A DNA stretch of 14,642 nucleotides, taken from Bacillota bacterium (GTDB lineage: Bacteria; Bacillota; Clostridia; Lachnospirales; Lachnospiraceae). The notes beneath the pieces are model-generated. The model was not told the origin of the DNA. It was given only the letters and a program-made list of their open reading frames with translations, and did no database searches. Of this stretch, positions 1-6,305 are shown piece by piece. The stretch's first letter is position 1. Each line of letters opens with the position of its first letter. The stretch covers positions 1 through 14,642 of the forward strand of contig JAFAGA010000095.1 of the NCBI GenBank assembly GCA_023423045.1, in the 5' to 3' direction. Made by a program: the position numbers and the translations under genes.

Positions 1-129
1 GTGTGGTAAACTTACCACGAGATAACTCTTTCGGCGATTTTTATCCTTTGTAGTGTAGTGACTTTTAGGATACCATAAAATGGCTTGGAAGGGTTATTTT
101 ATTTTTAGAACTTTTGACTGTGCAGTATA
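1..129. other. Intergenic left edge with a short palindrome
   Basis: No gene is visible here. Positions 3-18 form a 7-2-7 inverted repeat (GTGGTAA-AC-TTACCAC) of operator size. The gene it might serve would lie left of the window. No convincing hairpin plus T-run terminator for the minus-strand splB gene, which ends at 130, is seen in this stretch. Confidence 0.4.
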
Positions 130-1158
130 TTAAATAATGTATTTTATTTCAGTCCTGCAATCGTGAAAGATGTCATCTATTTCCCTGCGGAAGAATTCCG
201 AGATTGCTTCCAGCCCATCCTTGGGATAGACGTATTTTCCATAGCCGAACTGGCCGTATTTGTAGCTTCGCTCCTCATTATCCATGGGAAGGCGGTTGTC
301 GGGAAAAATCCCGGTGATCACTTTCTTTGCCTGGGGAGTATAACGATGTGAAATCACCTCAAAGGTCAGAGGATGGGTTAGGCTCTCCGGCAGGCGGCTC
401 CTCAGTCCGGATAATAACCGGCGGTAGTCCTCCTTCCACCGGTCATAAAGAAAGACCGGCGCAATTAAAAAGCCAGCGGGGTATCCGGCCCGAAGCACCT
501 TTTCGGCAGCCTCCAGACGTTTTTCCAACGACGGCGTTCTGCCTTCGTAATCCCGGATTACCGGATCTGTATTCAGTGTAAAACGGATTTCCGTATGGCC
601 CCGGTGTTCCAGAGACAGGAGAGTGTCTATATCGGTGTACTTGGTTACAAAACGAAATCGCCCGCTGTCCGTATGGCCAAAGAATTCGATGGCAGTCTTA
701 AGGAGGCCGGAATAAGGCTCCACCGGGACCGGATCGGAGGTAGCAGAGCCCTCGAAGATCGTAGGCTCCGGATACCTTTGCTCCATATAAGCCTTTGCCT
801 GGGAGAGGAGTTCCTCGACATTGACATTGATCCGCATATAGGGTTTATCTCCCATATTAGTATTCAGATAGCAATACTGGCATTGTCCGATGCAGCCGGA
901 GAGCAGCGGAAGCTGGTAATGGGCCGAGGGCTTGCAGGTTTGGAAGCTCCGGCTTTTATTAATACCGACTACCAGGGTGTTCTTTCCCTCCTGATAGAAC
1001 CGGGGCGGCGTATCACCGGGAATATTCGCCTTTATTTTATTTCCTTGGAGCATGACGATTTCAGTGCTTCCCTGTCCTGAAAAATACGCATGAATATGCC
1101 TTCCGATAGGATAATCCAAAGTATTTTTTTCAAACAGCACTCTTTTTGGAACAAACAT
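130..1158 (-). CDS. splB: Spore photoproduct lyase (radical SAM), clostridial variant
   Basis: Repairs the UV-induced spore thymine dimer (5-thyminyl-5,6-dihydrothymine) in DNA during germination, using a 4Fe-4S cluster and S-adenosylmethionine. The product is 342 aa, the usual SplB length. The radical SAM motif CIGQCQYC gives cluster cysteines 89, 93 and 96, with the family tyrosines at 95 and 97. KPSAHYQLPL before the motif and FVTKYTDID and YKYGQFGYGKYVY later are also family signatures. The ATG at 1158 is preferred because GAGAGG lies 7 nt upstream. A TTG further out at 1173 would add five residues but would place that GAGAGG inside the gene. The residue matching B. subtilis Cys141 is Ala139 (context FEGSATSD), while Cys75 sits just before KPSAHY, where B. 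subtilis has serine. Expression in the forespore is expected from the family. Confidence 0.95.
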   Translation of the reverse strand: MFVPKRVLFEKNTLDYPIGRHIHAYFSGQGSTEIVMLQGNKIKANIPGDTPPRFYQEGKNTLVVGINKSRSFQTCKPSAHYQLPLLSGCIGQCQYCYLNTNMGDKPYMRINVNVEELLSQAKAYMEQRYPEPTIFEGSATSDPVPVEPYSGLLKTAIEFFGHTDSGRFRFVTKYTDIDTLLSLEHRGHTEIRFTLNTDPVIRDYEGRTPSLEKRLEAAEKVLRAGYPAGFLIAPVFLYDRWKEDYRRLLSGLRSRLPESLTHPLTFEVISHRYTPQAKKVITGIFPDNRLPMDNEERSYKYGQFGYGKYVYPKDGLEAISEFFRREIDDIFHDCRTEIKYII

Positions 1159-1162
1159 TTTT

Positions 1163-1222
1163 CTACCTCTCAAAAGTGGTCTTATGACCGCTATTATCCG
1201 TATAATCCGAGAAAGTATTCAT
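1163..1222 (-). CDS. Possible 19-aa leader peptide upstream of splB
   Basis: A short reading frame encodes MNTFSDYTDNSGHKTTFER and ends in TAG only 4 nt before the splB ATG. The sequence AGGGAGG lies 5 nt ahead of its ATG, a better ribosome binding site than that of splB itself. The splB binding site (GAGAGG) is formed by its last two sense codons, a layout expected for translational coupling. The peptide is hydrophilic and matches no family I know. It is not SplA, which is about 79 aa in B. subtilis. It could be a chance ORF, because a candidate sigma-G promoter overlaps its start. Confidence 0.4.
   Translation of the reverse strand: MNTFSDYTDNSGHKTTFER
1192..1220 (-). promoter_or_regulatory. 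Candidate sigma-G-type promoter for splB
   Basis: On the minus strand GAATA (1216-1220) and GATAATA (1192-1198) are 17 bp apart. They resemble the forespore sigma-G elements GHATR and CATNHTA, one base off in the -10 and one base short in spacing. This fits the known sigma-G control of splB in B. subtilis. It conflicts with the leader ORF, whose ATG overlaps the -35 element. Confidence 0.3.
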
Positions 1223-1273
1223 GCTCTCCTCCCTGCCGCACGCCAAATCGTTACAGGTTCCCTGTATTCAGGA

Positions 1274-1303
1274 TTCACTTAATCCATTGTTTTGACATAT
1301 TAT
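1274..1303 (+). promoter_or_regulatory. Candidate promoter of the kinase-phosphatase-dehydrogenase operon
   Basis: TTCACT (1274-1279) and TATTAT (1298-1303) are 18 bp apart, about 65 bp before the first gene. A perfect TTGACA lies at 1292-1297, but no matching -10 follows it at 16-18 bp. The region overlaps the candidate minus-strand -10, so the divergent promoters may compete. The assignment is weak. Confidence 0.25.
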
Positions 1304-1307
1304 AACA
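1299..1307 (-). promoter_or_regulatory. Candidate extended -10 for splB and its leader ORF
   Basis: The minus strand reads TGTTATAAT, a perfect TATAAT with the TGn extension, about 75 nt upstream of the leader ORF start. No good -35 is seen at the proper distance. It would allow transcription of both the leader ORF and splB. Confidence 0.3.
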
Positions 1308-1367
1308 TTAGATAAGGTTTGAAGTCGTATGAAATCGATACTGCATATCATAAAAGGAGGTTCCGGG

Positions 1368-2762
1368 ATGGAGTTTTCTATCAAGGAAATCATCTCAATC
1401 ATCCGTAAGCGGTTTATACTTCTGACCGTCTGCACTTTTGCAGGGCTTGGCTTATTATTTACTGTTTCTAAGTTCATGATGAATCCAACCTATACCGCAG
1501 CAGTGCAGATGTATGTCAACTCCAAGGATACGGCCGCTTCCGCCGATTTGAATGATTTATATTATGCACAAAAGGTAGTCAATACGTATATTAGTTTTTT
1601 GCAGACAAAGGTATTCTATCAAAGAATATTGGAAGAGACCAAATTAAATTATACCGCGGAGCAATTGCACGGTATGACCAGAATAAACGCGGTAAATAAC
1701 ACGGAGATATTCCAGATCAGTGTCACTGCCAACAGCGCGGAGGAATCCTATGAGCTGGCCGCGGCGATGCAGAGGGTTGCTCCCGAACTGATTAAAAACA
1801 TCAAAGCCTCAGCACAAATCAGTGTGGTTGACCCGGTCACCCTGCCAGAGGTTCCCTCCGGCCCCAGAGTTATGAGAAATGCTGCTGCCGGGGCCATGGT
1901 CGGCTTTTTTCTGTCATTAGGGGCTGTATTTTTGTGGGAACTGATTGATGTTAATGTAAAAAACTCAGCAGAACTAAAGCAGAGATATTATAGACCTATT
2001 CTGGGTGAGATTCCTAGCTACGGGGAGCTTGAAAGAAAAAGGCCTTTGGTATACAAGATGTTAGTCCGCAGAAAAAAACGCTCAAGAAAAAATCTTACGG
2101 CAGAAGAGGACCACAGATTCATGATCAACGAATCTTATCGGGCTCTGAGGACAAATCTGCGTTATACCATGAATAAAGAGTCCTGTAAAAAGATATTAAT
2201 CAACAGTCCGGTTCCCATGGACGGGAAAAGCACCGTATGTGCCAATCTGGGTATTACCATCGCTCAAACCGGAGCCAAAGTGCTGCTTCTGGACTGTGAT
2301 CTCAGAAGGGGCAGGCTGCATCAGCTGTTTCATGTTAAAAGCAATCCCGGGGTCAGTGAGATATTGTCCGGCATCGCTAAAGACAGGGATCTGATTCAAA
2401 GCACAGCCTATGAGAACCTTCATGTTATCACTATGGGAAGTATTCCTCCAAATCCGACAGAATTGCTGATGGGAAACAGTATGGAGGAGCTGCTTAAGAA
2501 TCAGGAAAAAAATTATGATTATATTATTATAGATTCCCCGCCGGTCAATATTGTAGCCGATGCACTCGGCCTGGTCAAATTAGTGGATGGGATCATCGTT
2601 ATCGTGCGGGAAAGCATCACATCCCATCCCAATATTGCCGGAGCCATGACTAAGTATGAACTTGTAGGAGCTAATATTCTGGGCTTTGTCCTGAACGGTA
2701 TTACAACCCACATGGACGGCACCTCAAAATCCCAATATTATTCCTACCACCGGCAGACATGA
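1368..2762 (+). CDS. Fused Wzz-type co-polymerase and BY-family tyrosine kinase (CpsC-CpsD / YwqC-YwqD fusion)
   Basis: This 464-aa membrane protein is expected to control polysaccharide chain length and to phosphorylate itself and partners on tyrosine. Membrane segments lie at about 15-35 and 172-192 and bracket a short external Wzz domain. The cytoplasmic kinase follows: the oligomerisation motif ESYRALRTN (255-263), Walker A PMDGKST (283-289), Walker A' LLLDCDLR (306-313) and Walker B IIIDSPP (386-392). The C-terminus has a small tyrosine cluster, YYSY (457-460), the likely autophosphorylation site. In most Firmicutes the two halves are separate genes; this fused form resembles proteobacterial Wzc but with a short external domain. 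The ATG at 1368 is preferred over one 39 nt upstream because AAAAGGAGG ends 7 nt before it. The stop overlaps the phosphatase start by 4 nt (ATGA). Confidence 0.93.
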   Translation: MEFSIKEIISIIRKRFILLTVCTFAGLGLLFTVSKFMMNPTYTAAVQMYVNSKDTAASADLNDLYYAQKVVNTYISFLQTKVFYQRILEETKLNYTAEQLHGMTRINAVNNTEIFQISVTANSAEESYELAAAMQRVAPELIKNIKASAQISVVDPVTLPEVPSGPRVMRNAAAGAMVGFFLSLGAVFLWELIDVNVKNSAELKQRYYRPILGEIPSYGELERKRPLVYKMLVRRKKRSRKNLTAEEDHRFMINESYRALRTNLRYTMNKESCKKILINSPVPMDGKSTVCANLGITIAQTGAKVLLLDCDLRRGRLHQLFHVKSNPGVSEILSGIAKDRDLIQSTAYENLHVITMGSIPPNPTELLMGNSMEELLKNQEKNYDYIIIDSPPVNIVADALGLVKLVDGIIVIVRESITSHPNIAGAMTKYELVGANILGFVLNGITTHMDGTSKSQYYSYHRQT

Positions 2763-3448
2763 TCGATATCCATACACATATTCTGCCGGGAATCGATGAC
2801 GGGCCAAAGCAGGTGCAGGAAGCGCTTAAAATGTCGGATATTATGCAAAAGGAGGGAATTCATACGGCAGTCTGTACTCCGCATTTTGACCCTGCCGGCC
2901 TTTCCATGGAGGAATTTATTCAGATGCGCAGTGCAGCCCTGGCACAGATGAAGGAGGCAAGGATAAGGCTAATCCCTGCCAGTGAGACACTGCTCCATGA
3001 GTATTTATTCCATTACACCGATTTGGAAGCCTTATGTATAGAAAATACCCGATATCTGCTATTGGAGCTGCCTTATTCCGCGAAACGGAAGGATTGGATT
3101 CTCTGCTCCATCGAGAAGCTAAAAAACTATTATAGTATTATACCGATAATAGCACACATCGAGCGATATCCCTGGCTGAAGGATCGGGATATCACCCTGA
3201 TCCGGTCTCTGGGCTGCCGCGTTCAGCTGAATGCACAGAGCGTACTTGAGCCCCGCAAAAGAAGTAAGGCTATGAACTATCTAAAAAAGGGCTATATTGA
3301 TGTCATCGGCAGTGACTGCCATAATCTTGGGCTGCGTCCTCCCTGCCTCCAGGAGGCCCTGGAGTTCATCAGAAGTAAATTAGGAAATGAATATTATGAA
3401 ACCCTTGACACTAACAGCAGATACATTGTCAAGGGAGTTGAAATTTGA
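2759..3448 (+). CDS. cpsB: PHP-type protein-tyrosine phosphatase (CpsB/YwqE family)
   Basis: Manganese-dependent phosphatase expected to remove phosphate from the BY-kinase tyrosine cluster and from kinase substrates. Metal-ligand motifs of the PHP fold are visible: HTH (5-7) with IDDG (12-15), TPHF (40-43), the glutamate in ASET (E76), AHIERY (132-137) and SDCHN (185-189). At 229 aa it is slightly shorter than B. subtilis YwqE and pneumococcal CpsB (about 240-255 aa), but all catalytic blocks are present. Translation is coupled to the kinase through the ATGA overlap at 2759-2762. In this family kinase and phosphatase act as an opposed pair controlling polysaccharide production. Confidence 0.92.
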   Translation: MIDIHTHILPGIDDGPKQVQEALKMSDIMQKEGIHTAVCTPHFDPAGLSMEEFIQMRSAALAQMKEARIRLIPASETLLHEYLFHYTDLEALCIENTRYLLLELPYSAKRKDWILCSIEKLKNYYSIIPIIAHIERYPWLKDRDITLIRSLGCRVQLNAQSVLEPRKRSKAMNYLKKGYIDVIGSDCHNLGLRPPCLQEALEFIRSKLGNEYYETLDTNSRYIVKGVEI

Positions 3449-3482
3449 AATAAAACGGATAATTCGCAGTAAATTGAAAAAA

Positions 3483-3520
3483 TGCATCCTCCGCTCCGAA
3501 ATAATCAGACGGAGGATGCA
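3483..3520 (+). promoter_or_regulatory. Hairpin masking the ribosome binding site of the UDP-sugar dehydrogenase
   Basis: A perfect 11-bp inverted repeat, TGCATCCTCCG (3483-3493) and CGGAGGATGCA (3510-3520), encloses a 16-nt loop. The right arm contains the GGAGG (3511-3515) that lies 8 nt before the ATG at 3524. In RNA the stem would hide the ribosome binding site. No T-run follows, so it is not a terminator. It could lower translation of the third operon gene unless opened by ribosomes, a protein or an RNA, or it could act as an mRNA processing or stability element. Confidence 0.6.
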
Positions 3521-3523
3521 GGA

Positions 3524-4852
3524 ATGGAGACAGATATGGATTTATATGAGAAAATCATAGAAAGGAAAACGAAAATTTCGCTGATTGGCCTGGGCTACGT
3601 TGGTTTGCCCATCGCCGTCGCCTTTGCCAAAAAAGCAGAGGTAATCGGCTTTGACATAAATAAAGAAAAAATAAAAAGCTATCAGGAAGGCCTGGACCCG
3701 ACCCAGGAGGTGGGAGAAGAACTCAGCCGTACCACCGTCCGGTTTACCCATGACGAGACATTGCTGAAGGAAGCAAGTTTTCAAATCGTGGCTGTGCCAA
3801 CGCCGGTGAATTCCGACCATACACCTAATCTTGCACCCCTGAAGGCGGCCAGCCTTATCGTGGGAAGAAACCTGGCTCCCGGTTCTATTGTTGTCTACGA
3901 ATCCACAGTATATCCCGGGGTTACACAGGAGATTTGCGTGCCGCTTCTGGAGCAAGCCTCCGGCCTGCTTTGCGGGAGGGATTTCAAGGTAGGTTATTCC
4001 CCGGAGAGAATCAATCCCAGTGATAAACTACACCGGCTGGAGAATATAGTGAAGGTGGTATCCGGAATGGACGAAGAAGCACTGGACATCATCGCCAGAG
4101 TATATGGTCTGATTATTGAAGCGGGGATTTACCGGGCACCGGATATCCAAACAGCAGAAGCGGCAAAGGTAATCGAAAACTCCCAGAGGGATATTAATAT
4201 CGCATTTATGAATGAGTTATCCATCATCTTTCATAAGCTGGGATTGGATACCGGAGAGGTTTTGAAGGCTGCAAAAACAAAGTGGAATTTCCTTCCCTTT
4301 TCTCCGGGACTGGTGGGCGGACACTGCATCGGAGTGGATCCTTACTATCTGACCTATCGGGCGGAGCAGATCGGGTACCATTCACAGGTGATTTTGGCAG
4401 GAAGAAGAATCAACGATGATATGGGGAAGTATATTGCGGAGCACCTGGTCAAAAAAATGGCATCGGCGGGAATACCCTTGCTTCAGGCAAGAGTTGCAAT
4501 TCTTGGTATGACCTTCAAGGAGAACTGTCCGGATACCCGTAATACCAAGGTGATTGATATAATAACAGAATTAAAGGAATATGGAATTGAACCGATTGTT
4601 GCGGATACCCAGGCGGATGCGGAACTGACCCGGATGGAATATGGTGTTACCCTGGTTCCTTTGGAGGAGGTCAGAAAAATGGACGCGGTGATTCTTGCCG
4701 TTACCCATACTGAATTTATGGAAATGGATGAAGAGGATATTGGGAGATTATTTGATTCACAAACTGACCGCAGAAAAATACTTCTGGATATCAAAGGTTT
4801 TCTTGATCGCAGAAAATACGAAGCCCTGGGTTATGAATATTGGAGTTTATAG
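3524..4852 (+). CDS. UDP-N-acetyl-hexosamine 6-dehydrogenase (VipA/TviB/WbpO-type nucleotide sugar dehydrogenase)
   Basis: Oxidises C6 of a UDP-sugar to the uronic acid using NAD in two steps, supplying an acidic sugar for a surface polysaccharide. The 442-aa protein shows the Rossmann motif GLGYVG (22-27), VPTPVN (91-96), ESTVYPG (126-132), the catalytic block AAKVIENSQRD (213-223) with Lys215, and the active-site cysteine 268 in GGHCIGVDPYYL. The stretch KWNFLPFSPGLVGGHCIG resembles WbpO/TviB/CapL, which act on N-acetylated UDP-hexosamines, more than TuaD/Ugd. The exact substrate is inferred. The ATG at 3524 is chosen because GGAGG lies 8 nt upstream; an in-frame ATG at 3482 has no ribosome binding site and falls in the hairpin. 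By analogy with ywqF it may be a substrate of the operon's kinase. Confidence 0.92.
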   Translation: METDMDLYEKIIERKTKISLIGLGYVGLPIAVAFAKKAEVIGFDINKEKIKSYQEGLDPTQEVGEELSRTTVRFTHDETLLKEASFQIVAVPTPVNSDHTPNLAPLKAASLIVGRNLAPGSIVVYESTVYPGVTQEICVPLLEQASGLLCGRDFKVGYSPERINPSDKLHRLENIVKVVSGMDEEALDIIARVYGLIIEAGIYRAPDIQTAEAAKVIENSQRDINIAFMNELSIIFHKLGLDTGEVLKAAKTKWNFLPFSPGLVGGHCIGVDPYYLTYRAEQIGYHSQVILAGRRINDDMGKYIAEHLVKKMASAGIPLLQARVAILGMTFKENCPDTRNTKVIDIITELKEYGIEPIVADTQADAELTRMEYGVTLVPLEEVRKMDAVILAVTHTEFMEMDEEDIGRLFDSQTDRRKILLDIKGFLDRRKYEALGYEYWSL

Positions 4853-4860
4853 AGCCAAAT

Positions 4861-4888
4861 AACAAGAAGCGGCAAACCATTTCTTGTT
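4861..4888 (+). other. Small hairpin after the dehydrogenase gene
   Basis: AACAAGAA (4861-4868) and TTCTTGTT (4881-4888) form an 8-bp stem with a 12-nt loop, 9 nt after the stop codon and just before the terminator. It may protect the 3' end of the transcript. No T-run follows directly. Confidence 0.4.
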
Positions 4889-4896
4889 GTTAAGCG

Positions 4897-4932
4897 AAAA
4901 TGAGGCGAGCCGGATGGCTTCGCCTCATTTTT
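4897..4932. terminator. Bidirectional Rho-independent terminator between convergent genes
   Basis: AAAATGAGGCGA and TCGCCTCATTTT form a 12-bp stem extended by GCC/GGC around a GGAT loop, with one bulged base. On the plus strand it ends in TTTTT; on the minus strand the stem also ends in TTTT. It lies between the plus-strand dehydrogenase gene (stop at 4852) and the minus-strand membrane protein gene (stop at 4951), so it can serve both. Confidence 0.85.
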
Positions 4933-4950
4933 GTGGCTTTGGATTAATTG

Positions 4951-5262
4951 TTATCTGCGAATCCAGAAGAATAAGCGCCGTAACAATCCCAGCAACAATC
5001 CCCATAATATGGAGAACAGTATGCTCAACAGGATATATCTTCTGGTGAAGCTCAGGCATTCAAATTCAATAATCAGAGCCGCTATTGTGGTGATACCCTT
5101 AAAGAGGAACAATCCCGTAATCATCGTGGTAAAGGTTAATAAATCTATAATTAACGCTACATACGGATCGATTTGGGTTCGACAACGGGCAACAATACTG
5201 AAGGCTACCGCGCCAATTAATCCAGGCACCAACCAGATTAAGAAAAAACGAATAAATTCCAT
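4951..5262 (-). CDS. Small integral membrane protein of unknown function (three predicted helices)
   Basis: The 103-aa product is almost wholly hydrophobic, with likely membrane helices at about 5-24, 34-58 and 76-95 and a basic tail (LLRRLFFWIRR). AAAGGAG lies 7 nt ahead of the ATG at 5262, which strongly supports a real gene. No catalytic or family motif is recognised. It diverges from cwlD, with about 215 bp between the two start codons, and its 3' end faces the bidirectional terminator at 4897-4932. A sporulation role could be guessed only from its neighbour; nothing in the sequence shows it. Confidence 0.75.
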   Translation of the reverse strand: MEFIRFFLIWLVPGLIGAVAFSIVARCRTQIDPYVALIIDLLTFTTMITGLFLFKGITTIAALIIEFECLSFTRRYILLSILFSILWGLLLGLLRRLFFWIRR

Positions 5263-5418
5263 AACATCACTCCTTTATTATATCGTTCCTTATTTATCTT
5301 ATGTCGTTTGGACTCCTTTTGTGACTGCTTTTTGTCGAAACGGAGGTCTGTTACCCTGTACGAAGAATAGGATCTCTATGGAAAACATGATTGCTGCGGA
5401 TTATTATTAATTGTCGTC

Positions 5419-5445
5419 TTATAATCACGCTTTTGTCATATGATA
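5419..5445 (+). promoter_or_regulatory. Weak candidate sigma-E-type promoter for cwlD
   Basis: TTATAAT (5419-5425) matches the sigma-E -35 KHATATT at six of seven positions, and CATATGAT (5437-5444) matches the -10 CATAYAMT at seven of eight. The 11-bp spacing is shorter than the usual 13-15 bp, so confidence is low. CATANNNTA is also the sigma-K -10 form. In B. subtilis cwlD is transcribed by sigma-E and sigma-G. Confidence 0.25.
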
Positions 5446-5477
5446 CTACAGATGAAAACAAATCGGGGAAAGATTAT

Positions 5478-6215
5478 ATGAAGAAGATTTATCCGTGTAT
5501 CCTGCTCAGCATGTATCTTCTGATCCTGCTCCCTGTATTTCTGGTGATAAGATGGAATTCCATCCTTCATCTGTTCCATCAGAAAAGCCGCACCGTTGTG
5601 ATCGATGCCGGCCATGGCGGCTTTGACCCCGGGAAGATCGGAGTTAACCATGCTTTGGAAAAGGATATTAATCTAAAGATAGCAATCAAGCTGAAGGAGC
5701 TTTTGGAGGAAAACGATATTCACGTGGTCATGACACGGGAGGATGAAAACGACCTGGGTACCGGGCACCATCAGAATAAAAAACTGGCGGATATGAGAAA
5801 ACGGATTTCTATTATCAATTCCAGCAATGCATCCTTCGCAGTAAGTATCCATCAAAACAGTTTTCAGCAGGAGAGCTCCTGGGGTGCCCAGGTGTTTTAT
5901 TATTATAAATCCGAGGAAGGTAAGGTACTTGCAGAGACCCTGCAGGAGAGGATGAAGAAAACCCTGAAGGATGGCAATCGCAGGCAGGCCAAGGCAAACA
6001 GTTCCTATTACCTGCTTAAAAACTCCAACTGCCCCCTGATCATTGTAGAATGCGGATTTTTGTCCAACTGGAGAGAGGCCGCACTGTTATGTGAAGATGC
6101 CTATCAAGATAAACTGGCCTGGGCGATCCATCTGGGGCTTCTGGAATACATTGCTCAGACCGAGAATGGGGCTCAAGCAGAAAATAAGATTACAACAGAT
6201 ATCACGCGAGAATAG
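5478..6215 (+). CDS. cwlD: N-acetylmuramoyl-L-alanine amidase CwlD, germination-specific
   Basis: Zinc amidase that strips peptide side chains from muramic acid so that PdaA can form muramic-delta-lactam, the mark recognised by cortex-lytic enzymes at germination. The 245-aa protein has an N-terminal membrane anchor (about 5-25) and an Amidase_3 domain. Zinc and catalytic residues are visible: H46 in DAGHGG, E61 in EKDIN, H125 in SIHQN and E191 in VECGFLSN. ADMRKRISIIN (104-114) matches the CwlD-specific stretch before the second histidine. Length agrees with B. subtilis CwlD (about 237 aa). The ATG at 5478 follows GGGGAAAG at 5 nt; an in-frame ATG 87 nt upstream lacks a binding site and would precede the membrane anchor with a long polar tail. 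No terminator separates it from the next gene. Confidence 0.9.
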   Translation: MKKIYPCILLSMYLLILLPVFLVIRWNSILHLFHQKSRTVVIDAGHGGFDPGKIGVNHALEKDINLKIAIKLKELLEENDIHVVMTREDENDLGTGHHQNKKLADMRKRISIINSSNASFAVSIHQNSFQQESSWGAQVFYYYKSEEGKVLAETLQERMKKTLKDGNRRQAKANSSYYLLKNSNCPLIIVECGFLSNWREAALLCEDAYQDKLAWAIHLGLLEYIAQTENGAQAENKITTDITRE

Positions 6216-6226
6216 CAACTCTTCGA

Positions 6227-6255
6227 TTGTAGTTTTTGTATCAATATGGTAAAAT
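6227..6255 (+). promoter_or_regulatory. Candidate sigma-A promoter of the AIM24-family gene
   Basis: TTGTAG (6227-6232) and TAAAAT (6250-6255) are 17 bp apart. The -10 matches the consensus at five of six positions, the -35 at three of six. Transcription would start near 6262, about 45 nt before the gene. Confidence 0.4.
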
Positions 6256-6259
6256 TAAT

Positions 6260-6288
6260 CTATGTTCATGATATGACCTATGTTCATC
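6260..6288 (+). repeat. Pair of 10-bp direct repeats at the expected transcription start
   Basis: CTATGTTCAT occurs at 6260-6269 and again at 6279-6288, with a 19-bp period (just under two helical turns). The pair sits at about +1 of the candidate promoter, where a repressor could bind. With only two short copies, chance cannot be excluded. Confidence 0.45.
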
Positions 6289-6305
6289 ATACAAGGAGGT
6301 GTTTT

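Noticed and set aside
595..1080. Plus-strand 161-codon open frame across splB
   Set aside because: It lies wholly inside the well-supported splB gene on the other strand, has no ribosome binding site and matches no family.
3482..3523. Upstream ATG as the dehydrogenase start
   Set aside because: No ribosome binding site precedes it, and the added 14 residues are encoded by the hairpin rather than resembling the family's N-terminus.
4931..5410. Plus-strand 159-codon open frame opposite the small membrane protein
   Set aside because: No ribosome binding site; the minus-strand frame has a proper AAAGGAG site and a typical membrane protein composition.
5380..5410. Ten-codon ORF before cwlD (MENMIAADYY)
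   Set aside because: Only a weak AGGA precedes it and it is too short to support without conservation data.
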